From: an uncultured Pelagibacteraceae bacterium
Lineage (GTDB): Bacteria > Pseudomonadota > Alphaproteobacteria > Pelagibacterales > Pelagibacteraceae
NCBI GenBank assembly: GCA_902573425.1
Contig: CACGJO010000001.1
Location: 62,001 to 126,000 of the forward strand
Length of the DNA stretch: 64,000 nucleotides
Direction: 5' to 3'
Shown: one piece after another, positions 56,938 to 64,000 of the stretch
Numbering within the stretch: the stretch's first letter is position 1
How the letters are laid out: each line of letters begins with the position of its first letter
Notes under the pieces: model-generated
What the model saw: only the letters and a program-made list of their open reading frames with translations
Told to the model about the DNA's origin: nothing
Databases searched by the model: none
Position numbers and translations under genes: made by a program

Positions 56938-58466
56938 AAAATATTAGAGGAAATAAAATTTTAAGTGAAAAAGGATTGAAAGAATTAAGAAAATATTTTT
57001 TAAAAAAAAAAATAGTTTTATGTCACGGTGTTTTTGATATCCTTCATATTGGACACATCAATTATTTCAAAGAGGCAAAAAAATTAGGAGATGTATTAGT
57101 TGTCTCTGTAACTGACGATGAATATGTAAACAAAGGTCCTGGAAGGCCAGCGTTTCCAATACAAAGTAGGTTAAAATTTTTATCAGAAATACAAACAATA
57201 GATTTTGTTTATGTTAGTAAATCACCTACTGCTAGAAACGTAATATTGAACCTAAAACCTCTTTATTATTGTAAAGGAAATGATTATCCAATTAAAAATA
57301 CAATTCTAGATGATAATTTAAAAAGTGAAATTAATGCAGTGAAAAAAATAAAAGGTAAATATAAACAAATCAATCAAGCAATGTTTAGTTCAAGTAAAAT
57401 TATAAATGATTATAATCTTCAAAATTTAAATAATGATGCAAAAAAATATATTACTGAAATTAGAAAAAAAAATAGCTTAAGCTCAATATTTAATGATATT
57501 AGTAAAATTCTTAATAAAAAGGTATTGGTGCTTGGTGAAACTATAATCGATAAATATGTTTCAACCGAAACGATTGGAAAATCAGGTAAAGAACCTATTT
57601 TAGTTATAAAACCGATTAAAGAAACAAATTTCCTAGGTGGTGCAGCTTATGTTGCAAATTTGTGTTCGTCTTTTTGCAAGACAACAAAATTAATTAGTTT
57701 TATAGGAAGTAGAAATAATGAGAAAAATTTTATTTCAAAAAAAATTAATAAAAAAGTAATAACAAAATTTTTTAAAAAAAATAATTCACCAACAATTAAT
57801 AAGATGAGATACATCGATGAGTATAGAAAAACAAAAATATTAGGTGTGTATGACTTGAATGATGATCCTATAAATCTTAAAGAAGAAAGAAGTTTTTATA
57901 ATGAAATCAAGAAAAATATAAAAAAATTCGATATTGTTATAGTTTTAGATTATGGTCATGGGATATTTACAAAAAAAATTAGAAAACTTTTAAAAGAAAA
58001 CGGAAAGAAAATTTATTTAAACACACAAATAAACTCATTTAATAGAGGTTACCACACCTTATTTAATTATAATAAAATTAATTCTTTAATTATAAATGAA
58101 AGTGAACTTAAATATGAACTTAAAGACAAAAATTCTAATATACAACATCTTGTTAAAGGCTTACGAAAAAAAGTTAAAGTTGATAATATTATTATTACCA
58201 GAGGAAAAAATGGTTCGGTAATTGTAAGTAAAAATAATAAAAATATTATTCAGTGTCCGGCGTTTAATCTGAATAATAAAGATACTGTTGGAGCTGGGGA
58301 CACATTTTTTGCAATGAGCGCAATTGCCTTATCTGTTAATATTGATCCTAAAATTAGTTTGTTATTGTCTTCTATTGCAGCAGACTTCTCAATAGATCAA
58401 ATAGGAAAAGAGAGTATTTTTGATTTAAATAAATTAAAAAAATATTTGAGTCATGTTTTAAGATAA
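56934..58466 (+). CDS. HldE-like bifunctional heptose kinase/nucleotidyltransferase with swapped domain order
   Basis: 510 residues in two parts. The N-terminal 150 residues are a nucleotidyltransferase domain with GVFDILHIGHINYFKEA (HIGH at about 38-41). The rest is a PfkB-family kinase: VLVLGETIIDKYVSTE near 195, GGAAYVANLCS near 233 and DTVGAGDTFFAMSAIALS near 450. In E. coli HldE the kinase comes first and the transferase last, so the order is reversed. It would phosphorylate heptose 7-phosphate and activate the 1-phosphate with a nucleotide. Which nucleotide, ADP or GDP, is not readable. Confidence 0.8.
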   Translation: MKNIRGNKILSEKGLKELRKYFLKKKIVLCHGVFDILHIGHINYFKEAKKLGDVLVVSVTDDEYVNKGPGRPAFPIQSRLKFLSEIQTIDFVYVSKSPTARNVILNLKPLYYCKGNDYPIKNTILDDNLKSEINAVKKIKGKYKQINQAMFSSSKIINDYNLQNLNNDAKKYITEIRKKNSLSSIFNDISKILNKKVLVLGETIIDKYVSTETIGKSGKEPILVIKPIKETNFLGGAAYVANLCSSFCKTTKLISFIGSRNNEKNFISKKINKKVITKFFKKNNSPTINKMRYIDEYRKTKILGVYDLNDDPINLKEERSFYNEIKKNIKKFDIVIVLDYGHGIFTKKIRKLLKENGKKIYLNTQINSFNRGYHTLFNYNKINSLIINESELKYELKDKNSNIQHLVKGLRKKVKVDNIIITRGKNGSVIVSKNNKNIIQCPAFNLNNKDTVGAGDTFFAMSAIALSVNIDPKISLLLSSIAADFSIDQIGKESIFDLNKLKKYLSHVLR

Positions 58467-58476
58467 TTTAATTTTT

Positions 58477-59421
58477 ATGAAAATAATAATTACTGGTGGA
58501 GCCGGATATATAGGCACAAAATTAACATCATCATTACTATCCGATGGGCACGAAGTTACTGTTATTGATAACTGTTGGTTTGGAAATTTTCTTAAAAAAA
58601 ATAAAAAATTTAAACTTATTAAAAAGGATATAAGAAAATTTAATGAAATAAATATTTCTAGCATAGACGTTTTAATACATTTAGCTAACATTGCTAATGA
58701 TCCGTCAGTGGAATTAAATCCAAATCTATCTTGGGAAGTTAATGTTTTAGCATCTAAACAAATAGTAGAACATGCTATAAAGAAAAAAATTAAAAAAATA
58801 ATATTTTTTAGTTCAGGAAGTGTCTATGGTGTAAAAAAAGAAAAAAATGTTACTGAGGAACTAAGTCTAAAACCTATATCAATATATAATAAAACAAAAA
58901 TGATTGCAGAAAGAGTTTTTCTAAGCTATGGGGACAAGATTGATATAATTTGTTTAAGACCTGCAACAGTTTGTGGTCTTTCGAAAAGGTTAAGATTAGA
59001 TTTAACAGTTAATAAATTAACATTTGACGGTTTTTTTAAGAGAAAAATATTTGTAGATGGTGGAAAACAAATAAGACCAAATGTAAATATTAACGATCTG
59101 GTACGTGTTGTGAAACATTTTTTACTTAAAAAAAAATTTAATCATTCTATTTACAATGTGGGATTTGAAAATCTGAGTATCAAAAAAATAGCCCAAAAAA
59201 TCGCTGCTAAAACAAAAGCTAAAATTATAATAAAAAAAAAAACAGACATACGCTCTTACAGACAGGACTCGAGAAGACTAATTAAGACTGGTTTTAAGCC
59301 AAAATTTAATATTGATCTGGCAATAGACGGACTAATAAAACATTTTTCATCAAAAAAGGTTCATAATTTTGGTGTAAAGAACTTTAACTTAAAGCAAATG
59401 AAAAAAATTAATGTCAAATAG
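58477..59421 (+). CDS. NAD-dependent sugar epimerase/dehydratase
   Basis: 314-residue extended SDR enzyme acting on a nucleotide sugar. Coenzyme loop ITGGAGYIGTKLTSSLL at about 4-20, DVLIHLANIANDPSVE, the SGSVYG catalytic Ser region and YNKTK (Tyr/Lys pair) at about 127-131. The end has the typical SYRQDSRRLIKTGFKPKF. It does not show the conserved features of HldD, so I do not call it the heptose 6-epimerase. It is followed after overlap by a methyltransferase gene. Confidence 0.85.
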   Translation: MKIIITGGAGYIGTKLTSSLLSDGHEVTVIDNCWFGNFLKKNKKFKLIKKDIRKFNEINISSIDVLIHLANIANDPSVELNPNLSWEVNVLASKQIVEHAIKKKIKKIIFFSSGSVYGVKKEKNVTEELSLKPISIYNKTKMIAERVFLSYGDKIDIICLRPATVCGLSKRLRLDLTVNKLTFDGFFKRKIFVDGGKQIRPNVNINDLVRVVKHFLLKKKFNHSIYNVGFENLSIKKIAQKIAAKTKAKIIIKKKTDIRSYRQDSRRLIKTGFKPKFNIDLAIDGLIKHFSSKKVHNFGVKNFNLKQMKKINVK

Positions 59422-60082
59422 AGATAATAGAGAAATTAATTTATTAAAAAATTATCCAAAATCAAAAAGGAATGTTTCAGAGCGTGGACAATCTAAAACG
59501 AAGGAACAACAAGAACTGGCAAGAAAGTTTGGGAGAGATTTCTTTGATGGTGATCGTTCTAATGGGTATGGTGGATATCATTATAATGAAAGATTCTGGA
59601 AAAATGTAATACCAGATTTTGTAAAACACTATAAACTTAAGGATGGAGATAAGATTTTGGATGTGGGTTGTGGTAAAGGTTTTATGTTATTTGATTTTTA
59701 CAAATATAATCCAAATTTTGTATTAGAGGGAATTGATATTTCAGAATATGCAATTGATAATGCAAAATCTGAAATAAAAAATTTTGTTAAAACTGGAAAC
59801 GCAAAAGAATTACATTACGATGATAATTTTTTTGATTTAGTTATATCAATTACTACAGTGCATAATTTAGATATAGACGAATGTAAATTAGCTTTAAAAG
59901 AAATAGAGAGGGTCTCAAAAAAAAATAAATTTATTACAGTTGATGCCTATTCAAATCAAGAAGAGAAAAAAATGATGTATGAATGGAATTTGACAGCAAA
60001 AACAATTTTACACACTGATGAGTGGAAAAAAGTATTTCAAGATATTAATTATTCTGGAGATTATTATTGGTTTAAACCATGA
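59411..60082 (+). CDS. Class I SAM-dependent methyltransferase
   Basis: 223 residues. SAM loop KILDVGCGKGFMLFDFY at about 80-96, EGIDISEYAIDNAKSE and FDLVISITTVHNLDIDE. An N-terminal extension of about 60 residues precedes the catalytic domain (SERGQSKTKEQQELARKFG). It overlaps the epimerase by 11 bases and the E1 alpha gene by 4 bases, so all are one operon. It probably methylates a sugar or an amino group on it. Confidence 0.82.
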   Translation: MSNRDNREINLLKNYPKSKRNVSERGQSKTKEQQELARKFGRDFFDGDRSNGYGGYHYNERFWKNVIPDFVKHYKLKDGDKILDVGCGKGFMLFDFYKYNPNFVLEGIDISEYAIDNAKSEIKNFVKTGNAKELHYDDNFFDLVISITTVHNLDIDECKLALKEIERVSKKNKFITVDAYSNQEEKKMMYEWNLTAKTILHTDEWKKVFQDINYSGDYYWFKP

Positions 60083-61047
60083 AAAAAAATAACTTTTATA
60101 AAGAAATTTACAGATTACAAAAAACTATAAGATTAACAGAAAATAAAATAGCAAAAAATTATAAAAAATATAAAATGCGTTGCCCTACACATTTATCTAT
60201 TGGTCAAGAAGCGGTGGCAGCTGCAAGTGGATTAGCACTTAAAAATAATGATATTTCAATAAGTTATCATCGATCTCATGCTCACTACATAGCTAAAGGC
60301 GGAAATATAAAAAAATTATTTGCTGAACTTTTTGGTTTTAAAGAGGGTTGTAGCAAGGGAGTTGGTGGCTCAATGCATTTAATTGATGTAAAAAAAAAAT
60401 TTTACGCCAGTACAGCAATAGTCTCCAACTCTATTCCAGTGGGAGTTGGCATAGCATATTCTTTAAAGTTAAATAAACAAAAGAATATAGTTTGTATATA
60501 CATTGGTGACGCGTCTTTAGAGGAGGGAGTATTTTACGAATCTTTAAATTTTGCGATAATTAAAAAATTACCTGTAGTATTTATTTGTGAAAATAATTTT
60601 TATTCTGTTTATACACATTTAAAAGATAGACAACCAAAAGACAGAGAGTTTTATAAACTAGCTAATTCGTTAGGAGCTAAAGGATATAGATTGAGGCAAA
60701 ATAATCCTTTTAAACTTTTTAAAGAATTAAAAAAAATAAATGAAAAAGTTAGAAAAAATCCTTTTCCACATTTTATTGAAATTAAAACTTACAGGTATCT
60801 TGAACACTGCGGCCCTAATGATGATACTAATTTAGGATATAGAACAAATTCTGAGCTTAACAAATGGAAGAAAAATGACACTATAAACTTTTCTGCTAAT
60901 TATTTGGTTAAAAAGAAGATTATGACAAAGGAAAAAATATTAAAATTAGATCAAGAAGTAAAAAAACAAATAGACTCTGATTTTGACTCAATGAAAAGAC
61001 TGAGATCTCCTAAATTTAAAGATATAATGAAACTAACCTATAGGTAA
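60079..61047 (+). CDS. Thiamine-diphosphate dehydrogenase E1 component, alpha-subunit-like
   Basis: 322-residue homologue of the alpha subunit of 2-oxo acid dehydrogenase E1. The ThDP motif is GDASLEEGVFYESLNFAIIKKLPVVFICENN (GD at 143, NN at 172-173), with SYHRSHAHYIAKGGN and a GVGGSMH segment before it. No E2 or E3 is present here, and the setting is a surface sugar cluster, so it may act on a sugar or in making an unusual substituent rather than in central metabolism. It is separated from the beta gene by 2 bases. Confidence 0.87.
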   Translation: MKKNNFYKEIYRLQKTIRLTENKIAKNYKKYKMRCPTHLSIGQEAVAAASGLALKNNDISISYHRSHAHYIAKGGNIKKLFAELFGFKEGCSKGVGGSMHLIDVKKKFYASTAIVSNSIPVGVGIAYSLKLNKQKNIVCIYIGDASLEEGVFYESLNFAIIKKLPVVFICENNFYSVYTHLKDRQPKDREFYKLANSLGAKGYRLRQNNPFKLFKELKKINEKVRKNPFPHFIEIKTYRYLEHCGPNDDTNLGYRTNSELNKWKKNDTINFSANYLVKKKIMTKEKILKLDQEVKKQIDSDFDSMKRLRSPKFKDIMKLTYR

Positions 61048-61049
61048 AA

Positions 61050-62096
61050 ATGGCAATCACTTTTGCACAAGCAATTAATAAAGCTCTACATGAAGAAATG
61101 AAAAGAAACAAAAATCTAGTGTGTTTTGGGCTAGGAATTAATGATCCTTTGAGATTTTTTGGAACGACTAAAAATTTAAAAGAAAAATTTGGAGATGAAA
61201 GAGTTTTTGAAACCCCCACTTCTGAAAATGCAATGACTGGTGTAGGTGTAGGTATGTCTATACACAAAAATCCTTGTGTCATGATGCATCAAAGACTTGA
61301 TTTTTTTTTATTAGCTATGGATCAATTAGTTAATAGTGCAGCAAAATGGCATTATATGTTTGGAGGTCAAAAATCTGTACCAATTACAATTAGGCTTATT
61401 GTTGGAAAGGGTTGGGGTCAAGGTCCAACACATTCTCAAAGTTTACAAAGTTGGTTTGCCCACATACCTGGACTAAAAGTGGTAATGCCATCACTACCAA
61501 ATGATGCCTACAATCTTTTAAAATCATCAATAAGGGATCCTAATCCAGTAATATTTATTGAGCATAGGTGGTTACATGAAATTGAAGAGAAGAAAATATT
61601 AATTAAAGACTCAAAAAAAAATATTGGGACCAAGCTTTTAAACAAAGGTAGAGATCTAACAATTCTTTCTTATTCTTTATCTACTATAGAAATTTTATCA
61701 ATGAAAAAGGCTTTATTTGATAATAATGTTTCCTACGATCATATTGATATAGCAACTTTAAAACCGTTAAATTTAAACCTTTTGAAAAATTCACTGAAAA
61801 AAACAAAAAAATTACTAATTGTAGATACTATTTCACATCCAATTTGTTCAATAGGATCAGAGATATTATCACAAGTCTTTTTAGACAAAAAGATTAAGCT
61901 TAAAAAAAACCCTATTCTAATTTCTTTGCCTGATATCCCTACTCCTACAAGTTTTTTTTATACAAAAGATTTTTATGTCAGCAAAAAGAAAATATTTAAC
62001 TCTATTGAAAAAATACTGGAAAGAAAATTAAGATATAATTTAGATTTAAATGAAATACATGATGTTCCGAATAAAAATTTTAAAGGTCCATTTTAG
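61050..62096 (+). CDS. Thiamine-diphosphate dehydrogenase E1 component, beta-subunit-like
   Basis: 348 residues. Typical beta-subunit parts: ETPTSENAMTGVGVGMSI with the catalytic Glu near 57, FFLLAMDQLVNSAAKWHYMFGGQ, VPITIRLIVGKGWGQGPTHSQSLQSWFAHIPGLKVVMPS and LTILSYSLSTIEIL in the C-terminal transketolase domain. It should form an alpha2-beta2 complex with the preceding product. Follows it by 2 bases; the next gene starts 4 bases on. Confidence 0.88.
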   Translation: MAITFAQAINKALHEEMKRNKNLVCFGLGINDPLRFFGTTKNLKEKFGDERVFETPTSENAMTGVGVGMSIHKNPCVMMHQRLDFFLLAMDQLVNSAAKWHYMFGGQKSVPITIRLIVGKGWGQGPTHSQSLQSWFAHIPGLKVVMPSLPNDAYNLLKSSIRDPNPVIFIEHRWLHEIEEKKILIKDSKKNIGTKLLNKGRDLTILSYSLSTIEILSMKKALFDNNVSYDHIDIATLKPLNLNLLKNSLKKTKKLLIVDTISHPICSIGSEILSQVFLDKKIKLKKNPILISLPDIPTPTSFFYTKDFYVSKKKIFNSIEKILERKLRYNLDLNEIHDVPNKNFKGPF

Positions 62097-62100
62097 TTAA

Positions 62101-63105
62101 ATGAAAAAAAAAATTTTGGTGCTAGGTAGTTCAAGTTTTTCTGGAGCTTCTTTTATAAAACACCTGCTAGAAAAAAATAATTTTGAAATATTTGGAACTT
62201 ATAGAAAAAATAAAAAAAAACCCCTACTTCCTTATAAGTTTTCAAAAAATTACAAAACTTTTAAAAATTTTCGAATCGATTTTTCAAAAAAAAACAAATT
62301 ATTAGAAAAATTAATCTTGAAAATAAAACCAGAATATATTGTTGACTTTGCTTCAATATGTATGGTTAATGAAAGTTGGGCAAATTCTGATTATTACTAC
62401 AAAGTAAATGTTTCATCAAAAATAAGTTTAATTAAAAGTATATGTAAATATAATTTTTTAAAAAAGTATATCTACATATCTACCCCCGAAGTATTTGGAT
62501 CTTCCCAAAAATTTATTGATGAAAATTATTCTAATTATAATCCAAGTACACCGTATGCTAATTCAAAACTTTTAGCTGAAATAATATTAAAAAATTTTCA
62601 AAAAAAAAATTTAGTTCCTTTAATAATAGCACGTTTTTCAAATTTTTATGGCCCAGGACAACCGCTATATAGATTAATTCCAAAAATAATTGCATGTATA
62701 GATAATAACAAAAAATTTCCAATACAAGGAAATGGTAAGGCTAAGAGAAATTTTATTTATTCAAATGATTTTTGTGATGGTATATACAGAACTATTGTTA
62801 AGGGGAAAGTTGGAAAAATTTATCATTTTTCTGGTAGTGAGTTCAAAAGCATTTTAGAGATAATCAATGCAGTGTGCGACTTAAAATCTCATAAAATAAC
62901 AAATCTTATAGTAAGAAAGAAAGCTAGAATAAATGAAGATTTAGTCTATAAACTAAGTTCAAAAAAAACTGAGAAAGAATTAAAGTGGAAACCAAAGTTT
63001 AATTTAAAAAGAGGCTTGAAAGAAATGATAATCTACCATAATAGACACTTTAAAAAAATTGCAAATAATGAACTTATATATTTAGATAAAAATTTGAAGA
63101 AATAA
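62101..63105 (+). CDS. NAD-dependent nucleotide-sugar epimerase/dehydratase
   Basis: 334-residue extended SDR. Coenzyme loop VLGSSSFSGASFIKHLL at about 6-22, FGTYRKNKK (a GDP-mannose 4,6-dehydratase-like RxxR region), VDFASICMVNESWANSDYYYKVN, STPEVFG and YANSK with the catalytic Tyr/Lys, then ARFSNFYGPGQPLYRLIPKI. The dehydratase reading is favoured because a DegT aminotransferase follows directly, the usual pair that makes an amino-deoxy sugar. Confidence 0.85.
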   Translation: MKKKILVLGSSSFSGASFIKHLLEKNNFEIFGTYRKNKKKPLLPYKFSKNYKTFKNFRIDFSKKNKLLEKLILKIKPEYIVDFASICMVNESWANSDYYYKVNVSSKISLIKSICKYNFLKKYIYISTPEVFGSSQKFIDENYSNYNPSTPYANSKLLAEIILKNFQKKNLVPLIIARFSNFYGPGQPLYRLIPKIIACIDNNKKFPIQGNGKAKRNFIYSNDFCDGIYRTIVKGKVGKIYHFSGSEFKSILEIINAVCDLKSHKITNLIVRKKARINEDLVYKLSSKKTEKELKWKPKFNLKRGLKEMIIYHNRHFKKIANNELIYLDKNLKK

Positions 63106-63108
63106 TTT

Positions 63109-64000
63109 ATGAAAAACTTTTTACCACAAGATTATAAAAAAAATCAAAAATTAAAAATAAACCATAGCTATTTAATCGAGCAGTTTGCTGATTACTCAAA
63201 TATTTTTAAAGAAGTCGAAAAAGTTGTAAAAAAAGGAGATTACACTTTAGGTAGTGAAGTTGATAAGTGTGAAAAAAGTTTTGCAAAAAGAACTGGCGCT
63301 AAGTTTGCAATAAGCGTTGGTAATGGAACGGATGCTTTACTGCTTGCCTTGAAAGCTTTGAATATAGGAAGTGGGGATGAAGTAATTACAGTTCCATACA
63401 CTTTTATAGCTACAGTTGGGTCTATCGTAACTGCTGGTGCCAAACCTGTCTTTGTAGATACAAAGTTTGATTACAATATGGATGAAACTCTTGTTGAAAA
63501 GGCTATAACTAAAAAAACTAAAGCTATTATGCCTGTTCACTGGGCCGGAAGACCTTGTGAAATGGATAAAATATATTCTATTGCAAAAAAGTATAAATTA
63601 CATGTGGTTCAAGATAGTGCACATATAATTGGAGCTAAATTTAAGAATAAACATTTAGTAAACTTTGGCGACGCTTGTACATATAGCATGCATCCTCTTA
63701 AAAATTTAAATGTATGGGGTGATGGAGGTTTCATAGTAACTAATAAAAAGCAACTAGCAAAGAAACTTTTTTTATTAAGAAATCATGGCTTAAAAAACAG
63801 AAATACCTGTCAGATTTTTGGTTATAATTCTCGTTTAGACACAATTCAGGCTGCAGTTGCTAATTACAAAATGAAAAATAAACTAGATAATATTACAAAA
63901 AAAAGAATTAATAACGCAAGAGCACTTGATCGCTTACTATTAAAAAATAAAAATGTTGAAACAATTAGAAGGTACAAACACTTAAAAGAAGTATTTCACT
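63109..64000 (+). CDS. DegT/DnrJ/EryC1/StrS sugar aminotransferase, C-terminus beyond the window
   Basis: 297 codons are present from the ATG 3 bases after the epimerase stop; the gene runs off the right edge. Fold I motifs: AISVGNGTDALLLALKAL at about 67-84, VPYTFIATVGSIVTAGAKPVFVD and VVQDSAHIIGAKFK. The PLP lysine is present: Lys198 in YSMHPLKNLNVWGDGG, so this is a true aminotransferase, unlike the DegT-fold protein at 8124. It should transaminate a 4-keto or 3-keto nucleotide sugar made by the preceding dehydratase. Confidence 0.92.
   Translation, partial: MKNFLPQDYKKNQKLKINHSYLIEQFADYSNIFKEVEKVVKKGDYTLGSEVDKCEKSFAKRTGAKFAISVGNGTDALLLALKALNIGSGDEVITVPYTFIATVGSIVTAGAKPVFVDTKFDYNMDETLVEKAITKKTKAIMPVHWAGRPCEMDKIYSIAKKYKLHVVQDSAHIIGAKFKNKHLVNFGDACTYSMHPLKNLNVWGDGGFIVTNKKQLAKKLFLLRNHGLKNRNTCQIFGYNSRLDTIQAAVANYKMKNKLDNITKKRINNARALDRLLLKNKNVETIRRYKHLKEVFH

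Noticed and set aside
63240-63540. Minus-strand frames of 67 codons at the right end
   Set aside because: They are shadows of the DegT aminotransferase, which is open on the plus strand to the window edge with all family motifs.

Overview
The window reads as the chromosome of a SAR11-clade alphaproteobacterium (Pelagibacterales, 'Candidatus Pelagibacter'-like). The evidence is very AT-rich DNA, short spacers, genes packed with 1-4 base overlaps (often TAATG or ATGA junctions), a permuted two-piece alphaproteobacterial tmRNA, a tandem SAM-II/SAM-V leader in front of metY, and a gene content built around branched-chain amino acid uptake and methylated-amine (dimethylglycine/sarcosine) oxidation. 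No rRNA, tRNA, insertion sequence, integrase or CRISPR array was seen.

Layout. 1-5785 (minus): a Liv-type branched-chain amino acid ABC transporter (binding protein, terminator, LivH, an unknown secreted HELLH protein, LivM, LivG, LivF) followed by the start of an AzlC-like gene. 5867-8120: LysE-type exporter, DUF2805 protein, glutaredoxin, CcdA, small membrane protein. 8124-11138: a small surface-glycan island (DegT-fold protein with His in place of the PLP lysine, GT9-like glycosyltransferase, FkbM methyltransferase). 11148-13085: msrB, then the SAM-II / terminator / SAM-V leader and metY. 13152-19319: a DUF4864 protein and the heterotetrameric sarcosine oxidase operon soxB-D-(SHOCT protein)-A-G plus a DUF2237 gene. 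19322-21599: a divergent pair of a circularly permuted ATP-grasp protein and the proteasome-like peptidase Anbu. 22281-30596 (minus): a tight operon of dimethylglycine dehydrogenase-like enzyme, secreted protein, EtfB, EtfA, three small membrane proteins, ETF-quinone oxidoreductase and an EamA permease. 30645-33762: two paralogous lipoproteins, a hydroxyacid dehydrogenase and a DadA-like enzyme. 33822-49055 (minus): bactofilin-rodA-mrdA-mreD-mreC-mreB, leuA, ilvC, ilvH, ilvI, miaA, a Deg protease, DUF2065, hflC, hflK. 49110-50862: Mrp ATPase and thyX.

50905-53980 is the most unusual part. The tmRNA gene is followed by a stretch in which the hairpin at its 3' end (core CTGGCAACAGAA) recurs twice more, at 52974 and 53955. 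The intervals between copies hold, first, a barrel-only inverse autotransporter (intimin/invasin-type) plus a secreted partner, itself flanked by a second pair of direct repeats of about 65 bp, and second, a methyltransferase. I interpret this as a tmRNA-anchored array of inserted gene cassettes. From 54127 to the window end lies a surface-polysaccharide island: heptose genes (GmhA, GmhB, a domain-swapped HldE-like enzyme), a polytopic membrane protein, two sugar epimerases, a methyltransferase, an orphan thiamine-diphosphate E1 alpha/beta pair and a DegT aminotransferase cut by the window edge.

How the genes fit together: dimethylglycine dehydrogenase and sarcosine oxidase would carry out the last demethylations of glycine betaine to glycine. 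EtfAB and the ETF-quinone oxidoreductase, encoded in the same operon as the dehydrogenase, would pass its electrons to the quinone pool. MetY, under double SAM control, makes homocysteine by direct sulfhydrylation. The two glycan islands and the autotransporter cassette are the variable cell-surface portion of the genome.
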